NCBI GenBank assembly: GCA_002778195.1
Contig: PCDI01000001.1
Location: 3,993,869 to 4,057,868 of the forward strand
Length of the DNA stretch: 64,000 nt
Origin: Raffaelea ambrosiae
Lineage: Eukaryota; Ascomycota; Sordariomycetes; Ophiostomatales; Ophiostomataceae
Reading direction: 5' to 3'
In this document: positions 24,471-36,189 of the stretch, one piece after another
How positions within the stretch are numbered: position 1 is the first letter of the stretch
Layout: each line of letters starts with the position of its first letter
The notes under the pieces: generated by a model
Seen by the model: only the letters and a program-made list of their open reading frames with translations
Databases searched by the model: none
Told to the model about the DNA's origin: nothing
Program-made: the position numbers and the translations under genes

Positions 24471-24472
<2 letters not shown>

Positions 24473-24479
24473 CTTCACC

Positions 24480-26148
24480 ATGGTCGCCGACGACAAGCCC
24501 GCGGCTACCTACCGCTACAATGAAAAGCCCGTCTACACTACGTCCAATGGCTGCCCCATCGACAACCCTACCAAGTTCCAGCGCATCGGCGGCGGGCCGT
24601 TGCTGCTCCAGGACTTCCACCTCATCGACCTGCTGTCGCACTTTGACCGTGAGCGCATCCCCGAGCGCGTGGTCCATGCCAAGGGCGCCGGCGCCTATGG
24701 CGAGTTCGAGCTGACCCACGACATCAGCGACATCACCTCCATCGACATGCTGACGGGTGTCGGCAAGAAGACGCCGCTGGTGCTGCGTTTCTCGACTGTG
24801 GGCGGCGAGAAGGGGTCGCCCGACACGGCTCGTGATCCGAGAGGTGAGTGGAAGCCAGAAACGGTGCGGAGTCGTGCTGTTGAAAGGTTGTGAAACTGTG
24901 TTGAAGTGGCTATGAAAAATTGGGTTCTGGCTCGTTCTCTTCTTATATGCCCTCTTCTTCCACGCCCCGCTGACACACCCCTTTCCAGGCTTCGCGGTCA
25001 AGTTCTACACCCAAGAAGGCAACTGGGACTGGGTCTTCAACAACACGCCCGTCTTCTTCCTCCGCGATCCGACCAACTTCCCCGTCTTCATCCACACCCA
25101 GAAGCGCCACCCCCAGACCAACCTCAAGGACGCCACCATGTTCTGGGACTACCTCTCCACCCACCAGGAGGCCGTCCACCAGGTCATGCACCTCTTCTCC
25201 GACCGCGGCACCCCCTACTCGTACCGCCACATGAACGGCTACTCGGGCCACACCTACAAGTTCACCAAGCCCGACGGCTCCTTTGTCTACGTCCAGATCC
25301 ACCTCAAGACCGACCAGGGCAACAAGACGTTCACCAATGAAGAAGCCGGCCAGATGGCCTCCGACAACCCGGACTGGAACACCCAGGACCTCTTCGAGGC
25401 CATCCAGCGCGGCGAGTACCCCAGCTGGTCCGTCTATGTCCAGGTCCTGACCCCGGCGCAGGCCGAGCGCTTCCGCTGGAACATCTTTGACCTCACCAAG
25501 GTCTGGCCCCAGGCCGACGTGCCCCTGCGGCCCGTCGGCAAGCTCACGCTCAACCGCAACGTCGACAACTACTTTGCCGAGATCGAGCAGGTCGCCTTCT
25601 CGCCCTCCCACATGGTCCCCGGCGTCGAGCCCTCCGCCGACCCCGTGCTGCAGTCCCGCCTCTTCTCCTACCCGGACACCCACCGCCATCGCCTCGGCGT
25701 CAACTACCAGCAGATCCCCGTCAACGCGCCCCTCCACGCCTTCAACCCCTTCCAGCGCGACGGCGCCATGGCCGTCCACGGCAACTACGGCGCCAACCCC
25801 AACTACCCCAGCTCCTACCGCGGCCTCACCTACCAGCCCGTTGTGCCAACCGTCGCACACGAGCAGTGGACCGGCTCCGCCACGTCGGCGCTCTTCTCGG
25901 ACCTGACCGCGGACGACTTTGTGCAGGCGAACGGGCTGTGGCAGGTGCTGGGCCGCACACCGGGCCAACAGGACAACTTTGTGCACAACGTGGCGGTGCA
26001 CCTGTCGGGTGCGCATGCGGGCACGCGGGAGCGGACGTACGGGATGTTTGCACGCGTGAACACGGAGCTCGGGCGGCGGATCCGAGCAGAGACGGAGAAG
26101 GAGGCCGGCGGGAGCGAGGCATCGCAGCCGCTCAGCGGGCAGCTGTAA
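24480..26148 (+). CDS. Haem catalase, small-subunit (clade 3) type
   Basis: Two exons, 24480-24843 and 24989-26148 (donor gtgagt, acceptor ccag), giving 507 aa. Distal haem histidine in RVVHAKGAGAYG (His66), the conserved Asn in FNNTPVFFLRD (about 139-140), and the proximal tyrosine in RLFSYPDTHRHRLG. Length fits the small-subunit, about 500-aa class, not the 700-aa large-subunit class. The C-terminus is SGQL, not a standard peroxisomal SKL-type signal, so location (cytosol or peroxisome) is open. Breaks down hydrogen peroxide to water and oxygen. Strongly GC-rich third positions, as in highly expressed genes. The long upstream stretch fits stress-regulated expression, which is inference. Confidence 0.96.
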
Positions 26149-27550
26149 AGGGAGAAATGGTTGTAGTAATAATAGAACGAGGAGAAAATGTGGGTTGACT
26201 GCGTTCAAAGATCTCGAACAAAAATGGAAAGAAAAGAAAGAAAAGAAAAATTCGAACAAAAAAGTTCAAATAAACAAAGCGAAATGGTAAGATAGCAAAA
26301 GCAACCAACTAAAATCATTAATAAAAATCAAATAAAAGTATCCAATAAAGCTGTGCTGGAAAGTGGCAGTGTTCGTATAAGTGGCAAGAGGACAAACATC
26401 AAAGTCCTGGCTTAAGTAGGGGGGATATAATAGGGAATCTTGACAATCCAAAATTCTTGTACTCCAACTTACATCTACTTTATCCCCATCAGGAGTGACA
26501 AATAGAAAAGAGAGCAGCACAAGGGGAGAAGTACCAGGATGGAAAGGAGGACTTCGATGACACTTATTATTATTATTTTGCCTCTTCTGTGGAATTTTAT
26601 GGAAATGTCGTTCAGATCCTTTCGTCCTCTTTGTGTCTCACGAGACTGTAGGCCTTGTTACTGTGATACAGTAGAAGCTGATATTGTCGTGAACTATCCA
26701 GTGACAAAGTCTTGGTTTCGATTGTGGCAATGTCTACTCGCATATACATTGTCTTGTGCACTTGTCTGCCAGCCTCGGAAATGCTGAGAGCACGAGCAGA
26801 AGTGGTCGCACTGTGTCTCGTGGTGCCGTGCGATGTACAGGGATGAGGTCCTGTAATCGAACGCATCTTGACAGGGTTGCAACAGGGCTACTACGACAGC
26901 GGGAGTGAAACAGGAGAGTCATGCCAGGGACTGCCGGTTGGGTTGTAGCCCGTTATTAGTGAGTTGCCCGTTGGCTGTTTGTTGGATGCACGTTGGACGG
27001 TTCTGTTCAGCTGCTGTGCTACTTTGTGGAGGGCACGCCGTCGTGTTGTTTACTTTTTTGCTCTGCTTTTGTTTCGCGATCTGCTCTTGGTTTTCCATGA
27101 AGTCTAATAGGATACAAGCAAATGCATGATCAAATGCATCGTCAAGCACATAAATCACACAGGTCACACTGGCAGACAGACCCCAAGACCGGATGAGTGA
27201 GAAATTGTATCCCATAAAGAGAGAGTAAATCGAATTAAAATAAACTCAAGAGGTATGGTATAGGTATTCTCATCTGTTCACACTCCTACGAGAGAATAAC
27301 AAAAAACTGCCTCGTGAGACAATTTCTCGCTCTCTCCCGTCCTCCCTCCTAAAACAAAAATATCACCTCTTCAAATGTTGGTATATGGAAGAAAGTAAAA
27401 TTGGATAAATAAAAAAAACGACGAATTGGCGGGTTATCATAGATTATTTGTTGGCTGTGTTTTGTCGACGATTTTAAACCTTCAACCTCGCTTTGGCTGC
27501 GTTTTTGTTGCTACTGGCGGATTGTTGCTTTGTCGGTTGTGGGGTCGCAT
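26149..27550. other. Intergenic between catalase and small Cys-rich gene
   Basis: 1402 bp between convergent genes, AT-richer than the surroundings. Holds both 3' UTRs. No recognisable gene. Confidence 0.5.
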
Positions 27551-28271
27551 TTAGCAGCAGCAGCACTTGCAGCACTCGAAGCAGGCAAAGGCAGCGCAGA
27601 GACCGCAGCAGATCTCGCCGGCGTCGCCATCGTCGTCACCGCCACGCATGGAGACGGACATGGGCTCGACACGGCCCTGCAAAGAATAAAGGTTAGCGTG
27701 TGGGTTCATGGGGAGGTTGCGTCGTTCTTGCGATTGTGGGCTCATGTGCGACGGCCAGTCTCGTTTGAGATTGTTCATTTTAATTCAAGATCTTGACATT
27801 CCTGGGGGCAGCATCCCAAGGGCGATCTGCCGTCTGGGCCATCCACTTGGGTCCAGTTTTGGGACGTTTTGGGACGTCTTGGGATGTCTCGGACCAGTTT
27901 TGGACCAGCCGTAGCCATTCGGATGCGTTTGCGACAGCTTGTGCGATAGACGCGATGGCGATGGCGTGCTGTGACGTCGTTGCCAAGCGGTTTTAATCGC
28001 CCAGCCGGCTGGGTTTGGGTTGGACAGAAAAAAAGAGCCAAGCCAAGCCGGTAAGGCCAAGCGAAAGGGATGGCAGTCCCGTCCGGGAAAAAAGGAATAA
28101 AACAACCCAAAAACAACGACAAAAGGCGAAACACGAAGCACAACGGGGGCAAAGGCAGGGGGGAAAGGAAGACAAGATGCGATAAACACATACCGGCTGA
28201 TCGACAGCGACGGGCTCGGCGTTCTTGGCAGCCACAGGCTCCATAGGGGCAGTCTTGGTAGGAGCGTCCAT
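27551..28271 (-). CDS. Small Cys-rich protein, CYSTM-like tail
   Basis: Two exons, 28271-28194 and 27676-27551, phase 0, donor gtatgt and acceptor tgcag, 67 aa. N-terminal half is Pro/Ala/Glu-rich (MDAPTKTAPMEPVAAKNAEP). The C-terminus is GEICCGLCAAFACFECCKCC plus two more Cys, 10 Cys in the last 22 residues. This resembles the short CYSTM-type or related Cys-rich membrane-associated tails of stress-linked proteins, but the assignment is tentative. The 517-bp intron is the longest in the window. No signal peptide, so unlikely to be a secreted disulfide-rich effector. I do not know its function. Confidence 0.72.
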
Positions 28272-31200
28272 TGCGTGAGATGGGACAAAAATAAAAGCGA
28301 AGCTTAAAAAGGGGAGAGCAAAAAAAGGGTGTTGATGAGAAAGTTGGATGAAAATTTGTTTGGTTGGGGAAAGAGAGAAAGTGGAAGAGAGAGAGAGAGA
28401 AAGAGAAAGGAGGGAAAATAAAATAGAGAGAGGGAATACGGGAGTAATAAAATAAAATAAAATAAAACCAGTCTGCTAATAAAAGAAACTGGCGCTCATG
28501 CCAGAAACAGTAAAAAAAAAAACAATGAGAGGGAGCAGCAGCGGCAGCCCGCAGCAGCAATCACAGAGAGCAACAAGCCCCAAAAAGAGATGGCGGGGAA
28601 TGGCTAGGGAAATGGCAAGACCGTGGCGGCAATCACAACCGGGAGCAGGGTGGGAAGGAGCGAAGGACACACACACTAGCGAAACGTGTGAGGGAGGGAC
28701 ACCCGTGTAGTCGTGGGTACGATGGGTAGCATCTTACTACGTAGTTATGTGCTCTGGCAGCTGAGCTTCGTTCAGCTGGGTGGTCTTGTGTGGTTCTGGC
28801 CTCTGCATACTAAGCTCACTCGGTACTAACCTTGCATGGGGCCAGACACGGAAGGGGCCAAAGCCAGAGAGGGCGGGCAAATCATTTTCTGCAAACGGCA
28901 GAGGATCGCTCCTTCCCCCGTCTAGATGGGCAGGGAATGGGGGGGCAGGAGGTTGGGGGCGTGATTGGGAGGGCGTGCTTGGTGTGTCTCCGTTTACGGT
29001 CAGGATGGGGGATAAGGACAGCGCTGGATGCAGTGTCCAGACGAAGATCATACAGGAGACAAGAAAAATACGACAGCAAGAGATAGGCAACAAGCACGGA
29101 TGCAAGGGAACACGTCGTATTCACTGACAGACGCATCGATTGGTGACATTGAGACTTGGAAAGGTGACGCGGATGATCTGGAGGGGGGTGTGAGTGTGCG
29201 AATGGGTACTACTCGCATGTATCCCACGAGCAGACTGCGAATACCAGAGACGGGTGTGCCCTCGAGATGCAGTTCTAGCGCCGTGGTAGTACGATGTAGT
29301 GTCTGCAGACAAAGCGTGTTTTCTGGTGTGGTTTTCTTTTTCTCGGGATTGGCACCAGCAGAAGCTTGTTGGCCAGGTGGTCCAGCTTGTGTGGGTTTGG
29401 CGCTCGAAAACTCGAAAACTCTTAAGTTTGGGTCGACGAGTGGGCTAGTGTAATAAGATGAGGAAGGGGGAGGGTCCAAGGGCGAACGCGAGAACGGACC
29501 TGCGGCTTGCAAGCCAGCCAGCCAGCGAGGACAGATGAGAGTGTGTGATTTGTTGGCTTATCCTGTTTTTTTATCTGTGTGTGAACGGAAAGGGCATGTA
29601 TATACTCCGTACATGGTAAGTAGACCATTGCCAAGGGACAACCTGTAGAGATACTTCTGGGCTGCCCCGGGCGAGCCCAACCACGTCGTGCACAGCCGCC
29701 AACGTGGTCGTTTGGCTGTGTGGCTGTTTGGTTGTCTCATGGGCGGCCTGCCAACAGGGCGGCCTGGGTTGGATGCATCTTAATACTACGAGTATGTATG
29801 TGTGTGTGGTCAACACGCACTAGCCCAAGACGATCTTCATCCATGGAGATTAACAGGAATCTCCGTGGTCCGAGTCACTGGACTGGCCTGGGTCTGTCTA
29901 GTTTGTTGATTGGCTTTGGGGGGTCAGTTTGGTTCTCTTTTTTTTTTTATCTGCTGGTCTTTTGGGGCTTTTGGTCTGAGGGGAGTGGATGCTCTTTATT
30001 TCTACTTTTGCGAGTACCACCAGTTTTATGTCTAAAATTATGCATTCGGCGAACCAAATGCCGTGTTGGCGACGTGTGCCGCGACGAACCGCCGATGACG
30101 TCCTGTTGGCCTGGGCGTGTCAGAACTCTTGGCACTCTGTGACCCCAACACGGACGAACAATGGGACTGGCCACACATCGTCTCAGCAGTCAAAACATGA
30201 TCAGTCAGACCTACAGAACAAATTGGCACTGTCTTGTAGATTTCCTCCCAAGAGAGAGATCTCTCCAAGAGAGAAGATCTCTTCGGAACCATCTCTCTAA
30301 AAACCTGATAATATCAGCACGATCGAAATCTGCGTAGCCTCACCGTGCGCCTTTTTTTTCTCTCTCTCTTTCTGTACAGCCCTGGGTCTTGGGTTCAGGT
30401 TTCGCCTGCTGTGCTCTGCACTCGTTTTTTTTCTCGTTCTCCTCGGATAATTTTGCTGTCTTGCATTGCCTCTCCTTTGCCAAGCTGCGATGGCCATGTG
30501 CGTTTCGCTCTTCACTGATTATTGCCTCATTTGCTCCCGTTTTCGCCTCCTCTTAATCGATCAATCCAATCGCGGAGAATTTTTATATTGTGGTCCGGTT
30601 TGGGCCCACCAGTTTTGTTTGTTTCACTGGCTTTTGCGTTCTCCGGTGGCTCGTCTGTCATCTCTGTGCTTGCTTCTCCGGTTCGCGAGAACGAGGGCAT
30701 TGCCTGTGATACCTCACCTCTGTTGTCCGTCGTGAATATGCTACTTGCATCGCCGTGATGGTGTTATGCCGCCTTGGGTGCGGCTTCTGCCGTGTCCATA
30801 GTACGCCCACGTTTTGGGGGGAAGTTCTCTCTCTGTCGCTCACCAGCCAAAGAGCGGTCAGTCTACCAATAGACTTGGCAGGGTTAGGTAATATGTAGGC
30901 AAGTCCGGCGGTCTCTCGGTCTCTCGGTCTCTCTCTCTCAATGATTACTGCATGGTCTTACTGCGCTGGGTGCGGGTCGCATAATCCGACTGATCCTCAA
31001 ACTTCTCTGTTGACCGCATCAAGAAGCTGAAGGCCCAGCGAAGCACTCTTTGGGAAGTTTAACCCATTACGGTATCTTACTCTGATGTATCTTGAAGATC
31101 GTGCTGCCAAAACCAATGGCTGTAATTAGAGACAGTGCGCATACAGTGGGATGCGCGCATTCCAGGAGACTGACACTGTACACTCGTATGCTAGACTCAC

Positions 31201-32934
31201 ATGCCGGTGGATGCGCATCCTGTCATGTGGTGCCCAGCAATGCCGAGACGCTGTCAGCAATTCATGCCTTCCCCGTTGATTACGAGGACCGTCAGGAATG
31301 ACCGTCCGAGAATGATTGCACCGTATTATCTACTCGTTATTTACTATGGAGTCGTCTATTATCAGTCCGAACATCTGGAATTACCGACCCTTGTTTCGCG
31401 TTAGAGGTGTTTCCGACCCTTGCTTGGTAGTTCTTGCTACTAATAGGAGCTGCGCCGCAAAGTCACAAAACACCCTGTCACTATCCGAAGAATCCCTGCA
31501 GTTTCCTTTCACGGCCACCGATCGATAAAATCGACAGTTGTGTCTCTCTTTGTACTGGGTCTATTAAACGAGGAGATCGGGTCGCAGCAAGGCCGAGGCC
31601 CAAGTGGCAGAAGTGTGGCCAAAAGTGCGAGTGCTCGTGTTCGCGAGTGCATTCATGTAACCATGTAATAACTAACGAACATAGTCAGACTGTTTATAAT
31701 GTACTTCGTTATCGGACATCTGCGGTCTGCTGACCGAAATCATGCAGCTATTAGTTACGCGTTGCTGTGTTGGGCTGTCTGCTTGACCTACTTGATTGTC
31801 TGTAGGTCTCGCTTATCTGCAGAGGCGCCTGGTGTTCTGGGTCATGGCTGGTCTTGGTCTTGACTGGATAACTATCTGCAATTTTTTTGCGGCCTCGACT
31901 GGCCTCGCCTGCACGTTTCTGTGTTTCTTTTCTGCAATTTTGCCTGCAAGTCGTCAAGCAGGGCTAGGCATATCTCCAAGCAGGTCTCTTTTTGGACTCG
32001 TCTGCAGTGGCCCATCACCAAGACCGCATCGAATAGGAAACACGCAGCAGTATGTCGTTTGCAAGGAAACAAGATTCGCCAAAACCCCAGTGTCCAAGCC
32101 CTGTACCTGGGCCAATGAAAGCCTATCCTCGGGACACTAGCGTCTCACCCTGACCGAGATCCCCCGCACGTTGGTTGGGCAGCCTTCTTTCCAAGCAGAC
32201 AAACCTGTTTCTCGGGGGTCGTGTGCCGTGTGCCGGCCCAACTACATCGTACTCTGTATCGTATATACGAGCAATCGTATCGTGGGTCGAATCTGCTGCC
32301 CGACGACGTCACGGTATGCGGCTCTCGCTGGGGCTTCTGATCACAAGATCTGAGGTTTTCCCCTTTTCGCTGCGATTGCAACGCAGTGGCCAATTAGTGA
32401 ACTTTTAGCGGCCTTTAGGTAGCCTTTTGGTAGCCTTTTTGGGTGCATTAGCAGCCCTTCAGCCTCCCCTCTTTCGTTTTTCTAGCCTTCCTTCCCTTGA
32501 TCCCCCCGTTGGCTCTTATCGGCAAGGCAGACTTCTTGGAAGGCCCCCTCATGTTACCCCATACGTGTCCACGTGAGCCCTGTCCGTTGCCTTGTCTCCT
32601 CTTTCGTTTCAACGCTAGAATGTTGTCACTCGCCGAGGCTTGGGTTGTTCTGTGCCTTTCCGATTGGGACCAAGGCCCCTTGATCGGCAGCCCTGTCTCT
32701 CCGTCAACGGCCCCAAATTGGCCAAATTGGTCAATCTGTTCATTTGCGCAGCACCTCACGCGCTCACCGACCGGAGAAACGGCTCTCGAGCAAGGGCCGG
32801 TGGCGTCCAGGGTCCTACTGTAGCCATACTGTATTACCAGAATGCTGTGGGTAAACGGGCACACGGGGCCAGCAGCTCGTCCTGTCTGTTTCTGCTAGTC
32901 TGTTCCTGTGTGTCTCTTGTGCTCTTGTGCTTCC

Positions 32935-32965
32935 GTGTCTCAGTGTCTCAGTGTCTCAGTGTCTC
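32935..32965 (+). repeat. Tandem (TGTCTCAG)n, about four copies
   Basis: Perfect octamer units in the gene-poor stretch. No coding role seen. Confidence 0.75.
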
Positions 32966-34417
32966 ATCGTACGTCTACTATGAATTATGGTCTGGCCAGC
33001 CTTGGCTAGTGTGTGTCCCATGCAAGCCAGCACCGACCATTGCTCTCGTCCTGTCGCGCATGAAAAAAGTGCACCGGTGCATTGATCAGAGTGCGTGTAC
33101 TGCGCGCATGCAATGCAGTTGCGTGTGGCGCGTAAGGTGGTGCGTGTTCTGCGTCTTGCATCCTGCGCTCAGCCCTGCAGTTCCAGGTGCTGATACTTTG
33201 GGGGTCTCTCGACACGTGTAATTCGCGCGAGTGGTGTGTCTTATGTAAGTGTGTAGTTTTGTCTTGGCCGCGTCTCTTCTGCGTGATGCATGTCTGTATG
33301 TCTGTACTCGTATGTCTGTCTGACTGCGTGCTCGTATCCTCTCCCCTTCACCTGCTGGTCTCTGTGCCACGCCGGCCATCCTGTGCTACCCGTTCTTGCG
33401 CTCCCTGGGCCCACGCCTCCCCTGGCTGCTCGTGCATCTCCTCGTTCTCTCCATCACCGACCAACAGAGTGCACGACCGAGCATCGCTCCTGCCCAATGG
33501 CTGTCCGCGGGGTCGGCCCCGTTGTTCCCTGTTCCCTGATCTCTTACCTACGCAACAAGACTGAAGACCGACCAAGACCGACCGAGACCGACTCGAGACT
33601 GACCGGGGGCCAGCCACGATCGGTCATGTGCGCAACATAGGACAGCAGCCATGGTCCTACGGCGCGGACATCCTGCCTCGTCCTGCTTGGCCTCCCCGCT
33701 CAGGACCAGCCTAACGGAGCCCAAACCAGGCATCACGCTCCGCTATGACTCCCCCCTGTCCAGCACCCCATGTCGCCAATGCTTCTAGCGCGTTTCTGTA
33801 GCCCTTCTAGCGTCGAAATAGCGTCTTGGTATTCTGTCCTACTGGTCTGCCTCGCCCGCCTCGCTTGCCCTGCTGGCACTTGCTGGCACGTCTTCCTTCT
33901 CAGTCCTTCGCATCAGCCCTAGAAAAGTGTGTGGGTAACACTTGTCTTGGCTGCAGTGCATCTCTCCAATCCCCTCGCCCCGATTCTGCATCTCCCCCGG
34001 TCTCCAACCCTTTCATGCCGTGCTTCGTCATAGGCAGCAGTTAATCATTCCTCCCTATGTGGGACTGCTCACCGACTGGTCTTCTCGTCCCAGTCCTTCC
34101 TGTGATCACTTGTTTGCTCCTTGTTGTTTCGTTTCTGGGTCCTGGCCTCGATTGCTGTCGTTGCATTTCTCGTCTATTTAGCCAGCCCGTTTCCCACCTC
34201 TTCTGTCTTCTGTCCCCCCTTTTTTTTCTTTCTCTTCTCATCATCAACCCAACAGTCCAATCATCCAAACATTCAAACGTTCAAACATTGAAACATTAAA
34301 CAACCCAAACAATCTGACCACCACACCACTCTTCTCTTCTACACATCTGCACATCTCGAGCTCGACGCTTGAAACAGCAACTACTTGAAACAACCAGCCA
34401 AACCATTCTTCTCTTGA

Positions 34418-34452
34418 ACCACCACCACCACCACCACCACCACCACCACCAC
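34418..34452 (+). repeat. (ACC)n microsatellite abutting a start codon
   Basis: About 11-12 ACC/CAC units ending directly before the ATG at 34454. Probably in the 5' UTR. Upstream ORFs are not created because the repeat contains no ATG. Confidence 0.85.
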
Positions 34453-34453
34453 A

Positions 34454-34750
34454 ATGGCCAAGCACTGCACTGCCTTTCCCTCCAACGCCTCGAGCGCTCT
34501 GAGCCGCTCCAGCACCGTGGCTTCGGACCGCTCTTCCTTTGAGGACGACTTCACTGCCTACCGCAATGGTCGCACCTCCACCCGCCACTCTTCGTCCTCG
34601 TCGGCCAAGTCGAGCTACTCGACCCTCTCGTCAGCCTCGTCGGCCGCCAACAAGAAGAAGAACGTCAACGTCTACACCACCTGTGGCCGCCACAGCAACG
34701 AGTGGCTCTTCAGCGGCTGGCCCTCGCCATTCCGCCGCAGCCGCAACTAA
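34454..34750 (+). CDS. Small Ser-rich protein of unknown function
   Basis: Single exon, 98 aa. Residues 8-65 are Ser/Thr-rich and likely disordered (RTSTRHSSSSSAKSSYSTLS). The C-terminal third has a compact block NVNVYTTCGRHSNEWLFSGW followed by a basic tail SPFRRSRN. Support for coding: good start context (acaatgg), strong third-position GC, and a distinct ordered C-terminal motif that I recall as occurring in other filamentous-fungal small proteins, without a name or function. No signal peptide or membrane segment. It stands alone between two gene-poor stretches with a very long upstream region. Confidence 0.75.
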   Translation: MAKHCTAFPSNASSALSRSSTVASDRSSFEDDFTAYRNGRTSTRHSSSSSAKSSYSTLSSASSAANKKKNVNVYTTCGRHSNEWLFSGWPSPFRRSRN

Positions 34751-36189
34751 GAGAATTCCAGAGCAGCTTCAATTTTCTCCTTTTGCTCTTTTTTCTCTTC
34801 TTCTGGCTGGCTCAGACTTGTTCTTAATAAGGCACCTTTTTTTTTGGCCTGCAGCATGACATTGAACGATGTACGACTTTTTCGACGATACCTTTTTTTT
34901 TTCGCTCTTCTGTTTTGAGATATCCCCTTCGCCCAATTTCGAAAGAAAAGTTATGGGTTTGGAATGTTTTATTTTTTTCTGTTTTGTTTAACTTTCCATG
35001 TACTCCTCAGCTAGATATTTCCTCTTGTATATTCAAGTCGATTTCAAAGACTGCATCATAATTGAAAAACAATATCAATTCATCTAAACAAAAAAACAGT
35101 GTTCCAAAGTGCCAATTCTCTCCAACGAAGCAAAATTACCCAAAGCAGACCAAACAGAAACAGAAACAAGAACGAAAGGTAAGGTGGCGGACAAGACACA
35201 AGTGCCAAGCATCAGAGAATGAAGCGTGTGCGTGTTCATCCATGCTCCTCCTACTTTGTAACTACTATGTACGTGGCCAGACCCTCTGCGTGTCCAGAAA
35301 CATGGCTGCCTGATGTCACCGCATGAGGCCGACCCCGCTACTATGAGTAAAACGGTCAGACATACGAGTACACGGCTGCATGCCGTTGAAAAAGGGGCCA
35401 ATCGCAACGTCTGTGGACCCACCCTGACTGGACCGTCTGGTTGGGGCCAAGACCCGGTTCTGTAGCCAGTAATAACAATGAAGCATCATTACCAGAAACA
35501 GTCCTCGGTCGCCGTCCATCCCCCTACAGTAACCCTTCCCCAGTCCCCAACGGCCAGTCAGCAAGGCGCCCAGAGTGCTCGAACCAAACTACAAAGTAGT
35601 CAGCAAGGCCCAGCCTGTAGCTAATCACTAGTGAACAGTCAGCAAGGCCCAGCCTGTAACTATCTAACTACTTCCCTGCACAGCCAATAACAGCGAAGCC
35701 GTCAGCAGCCAGTCACAGTGAAGCACTACTATGTACAAGCACACGGCGCCCAAGCACACCCCTCCAAAAAAAAGCCAATTGAGAAAGCACGCTAGTGAAC
35801 GGGCTTTCGCGATACCCAACCACAGCTTCCAAAAAACTTAGATTCCCAACAGTTGTCTGGCTCCTCCTCTGTCGTACAACCGCTCCTAACACGACAGCCC
35901 TGAACCAGCATAACCTCCCGTAACGCGGTCAAGTCCTCTTTGAGACATTCTTATTGTTGACCTATTTCTTCCTTTTCTTTTTCTCTCCTGAGACCTTTTT
36001 TGGATTTGTTTTCTCCGGTGCCAGCAAGCAAAAGTCCGCGACAGAACAGCAACAGAAACAAAAGAAAATATTTGCCACCTGGACGGCAGGACTGCGCAGA
36101 TTCGAAACTCGAACGTCGCTTGTTTGGCAGACACGGCAGACAGCTTACACACGAGCGCCAACGATCTCCTCCCACCTGGCAAACACACA
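34751..36189. other. Intergenic between 98-aa gene and PHS1
   Basis: 1439 bp. T-rich 3' UTR-like sequence up to about 35,060, then a mixed region with two near-perfect copies of agtcagcaaggcccagcctg (35,598 and 35,637) and a degenerate third at 35,556. No gene seen. Confidence 0.5.
35556..35660. repeat. Short direct repeats, gtcagcaaggcccagcctgta
   Basis: Copies at about 35,598-35,619 and 35,637-35,658 are identical over roughly 21 bp; a partial copy lies at 35,556-35,573. Spacing about 39-41 bp. Role unknown. Confidence 0.6.

Larger units (their letters stand above)
20580..24479. other. Gene-poor 3.9 kb between ARL1 and catalase
   Basis: No frame on either strand has protein-like composition or a recognisable motif. 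The stretch contains homopolymer T/A runs, purine tracts near 20,640-20,790 and CT-rich parts. It probably holds the ARL1 3' UTR and a long catalase promoter. A non-coding transcript cannot be excluded. Confidence 0.45.
28272..34453. other. Gene-poor 6.2 kb upstream of the 98-aa gene
   Basis: Between the divergent Cys-rich gene and the 98-aa gene. No frame has convincing coding character. Contains short tandem repeats (tgtctcag near 32,935-32,965; gtctctcg near 30,912-30,942), CACGTG at 32,570 and 33,213, and a pyrimidine-rich plus strand over roughly the last 1.5 kb that looks like a long leader or promoter of the downstream gene. A non-coding RNA is possible but not shown. Confidence 0.45.
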
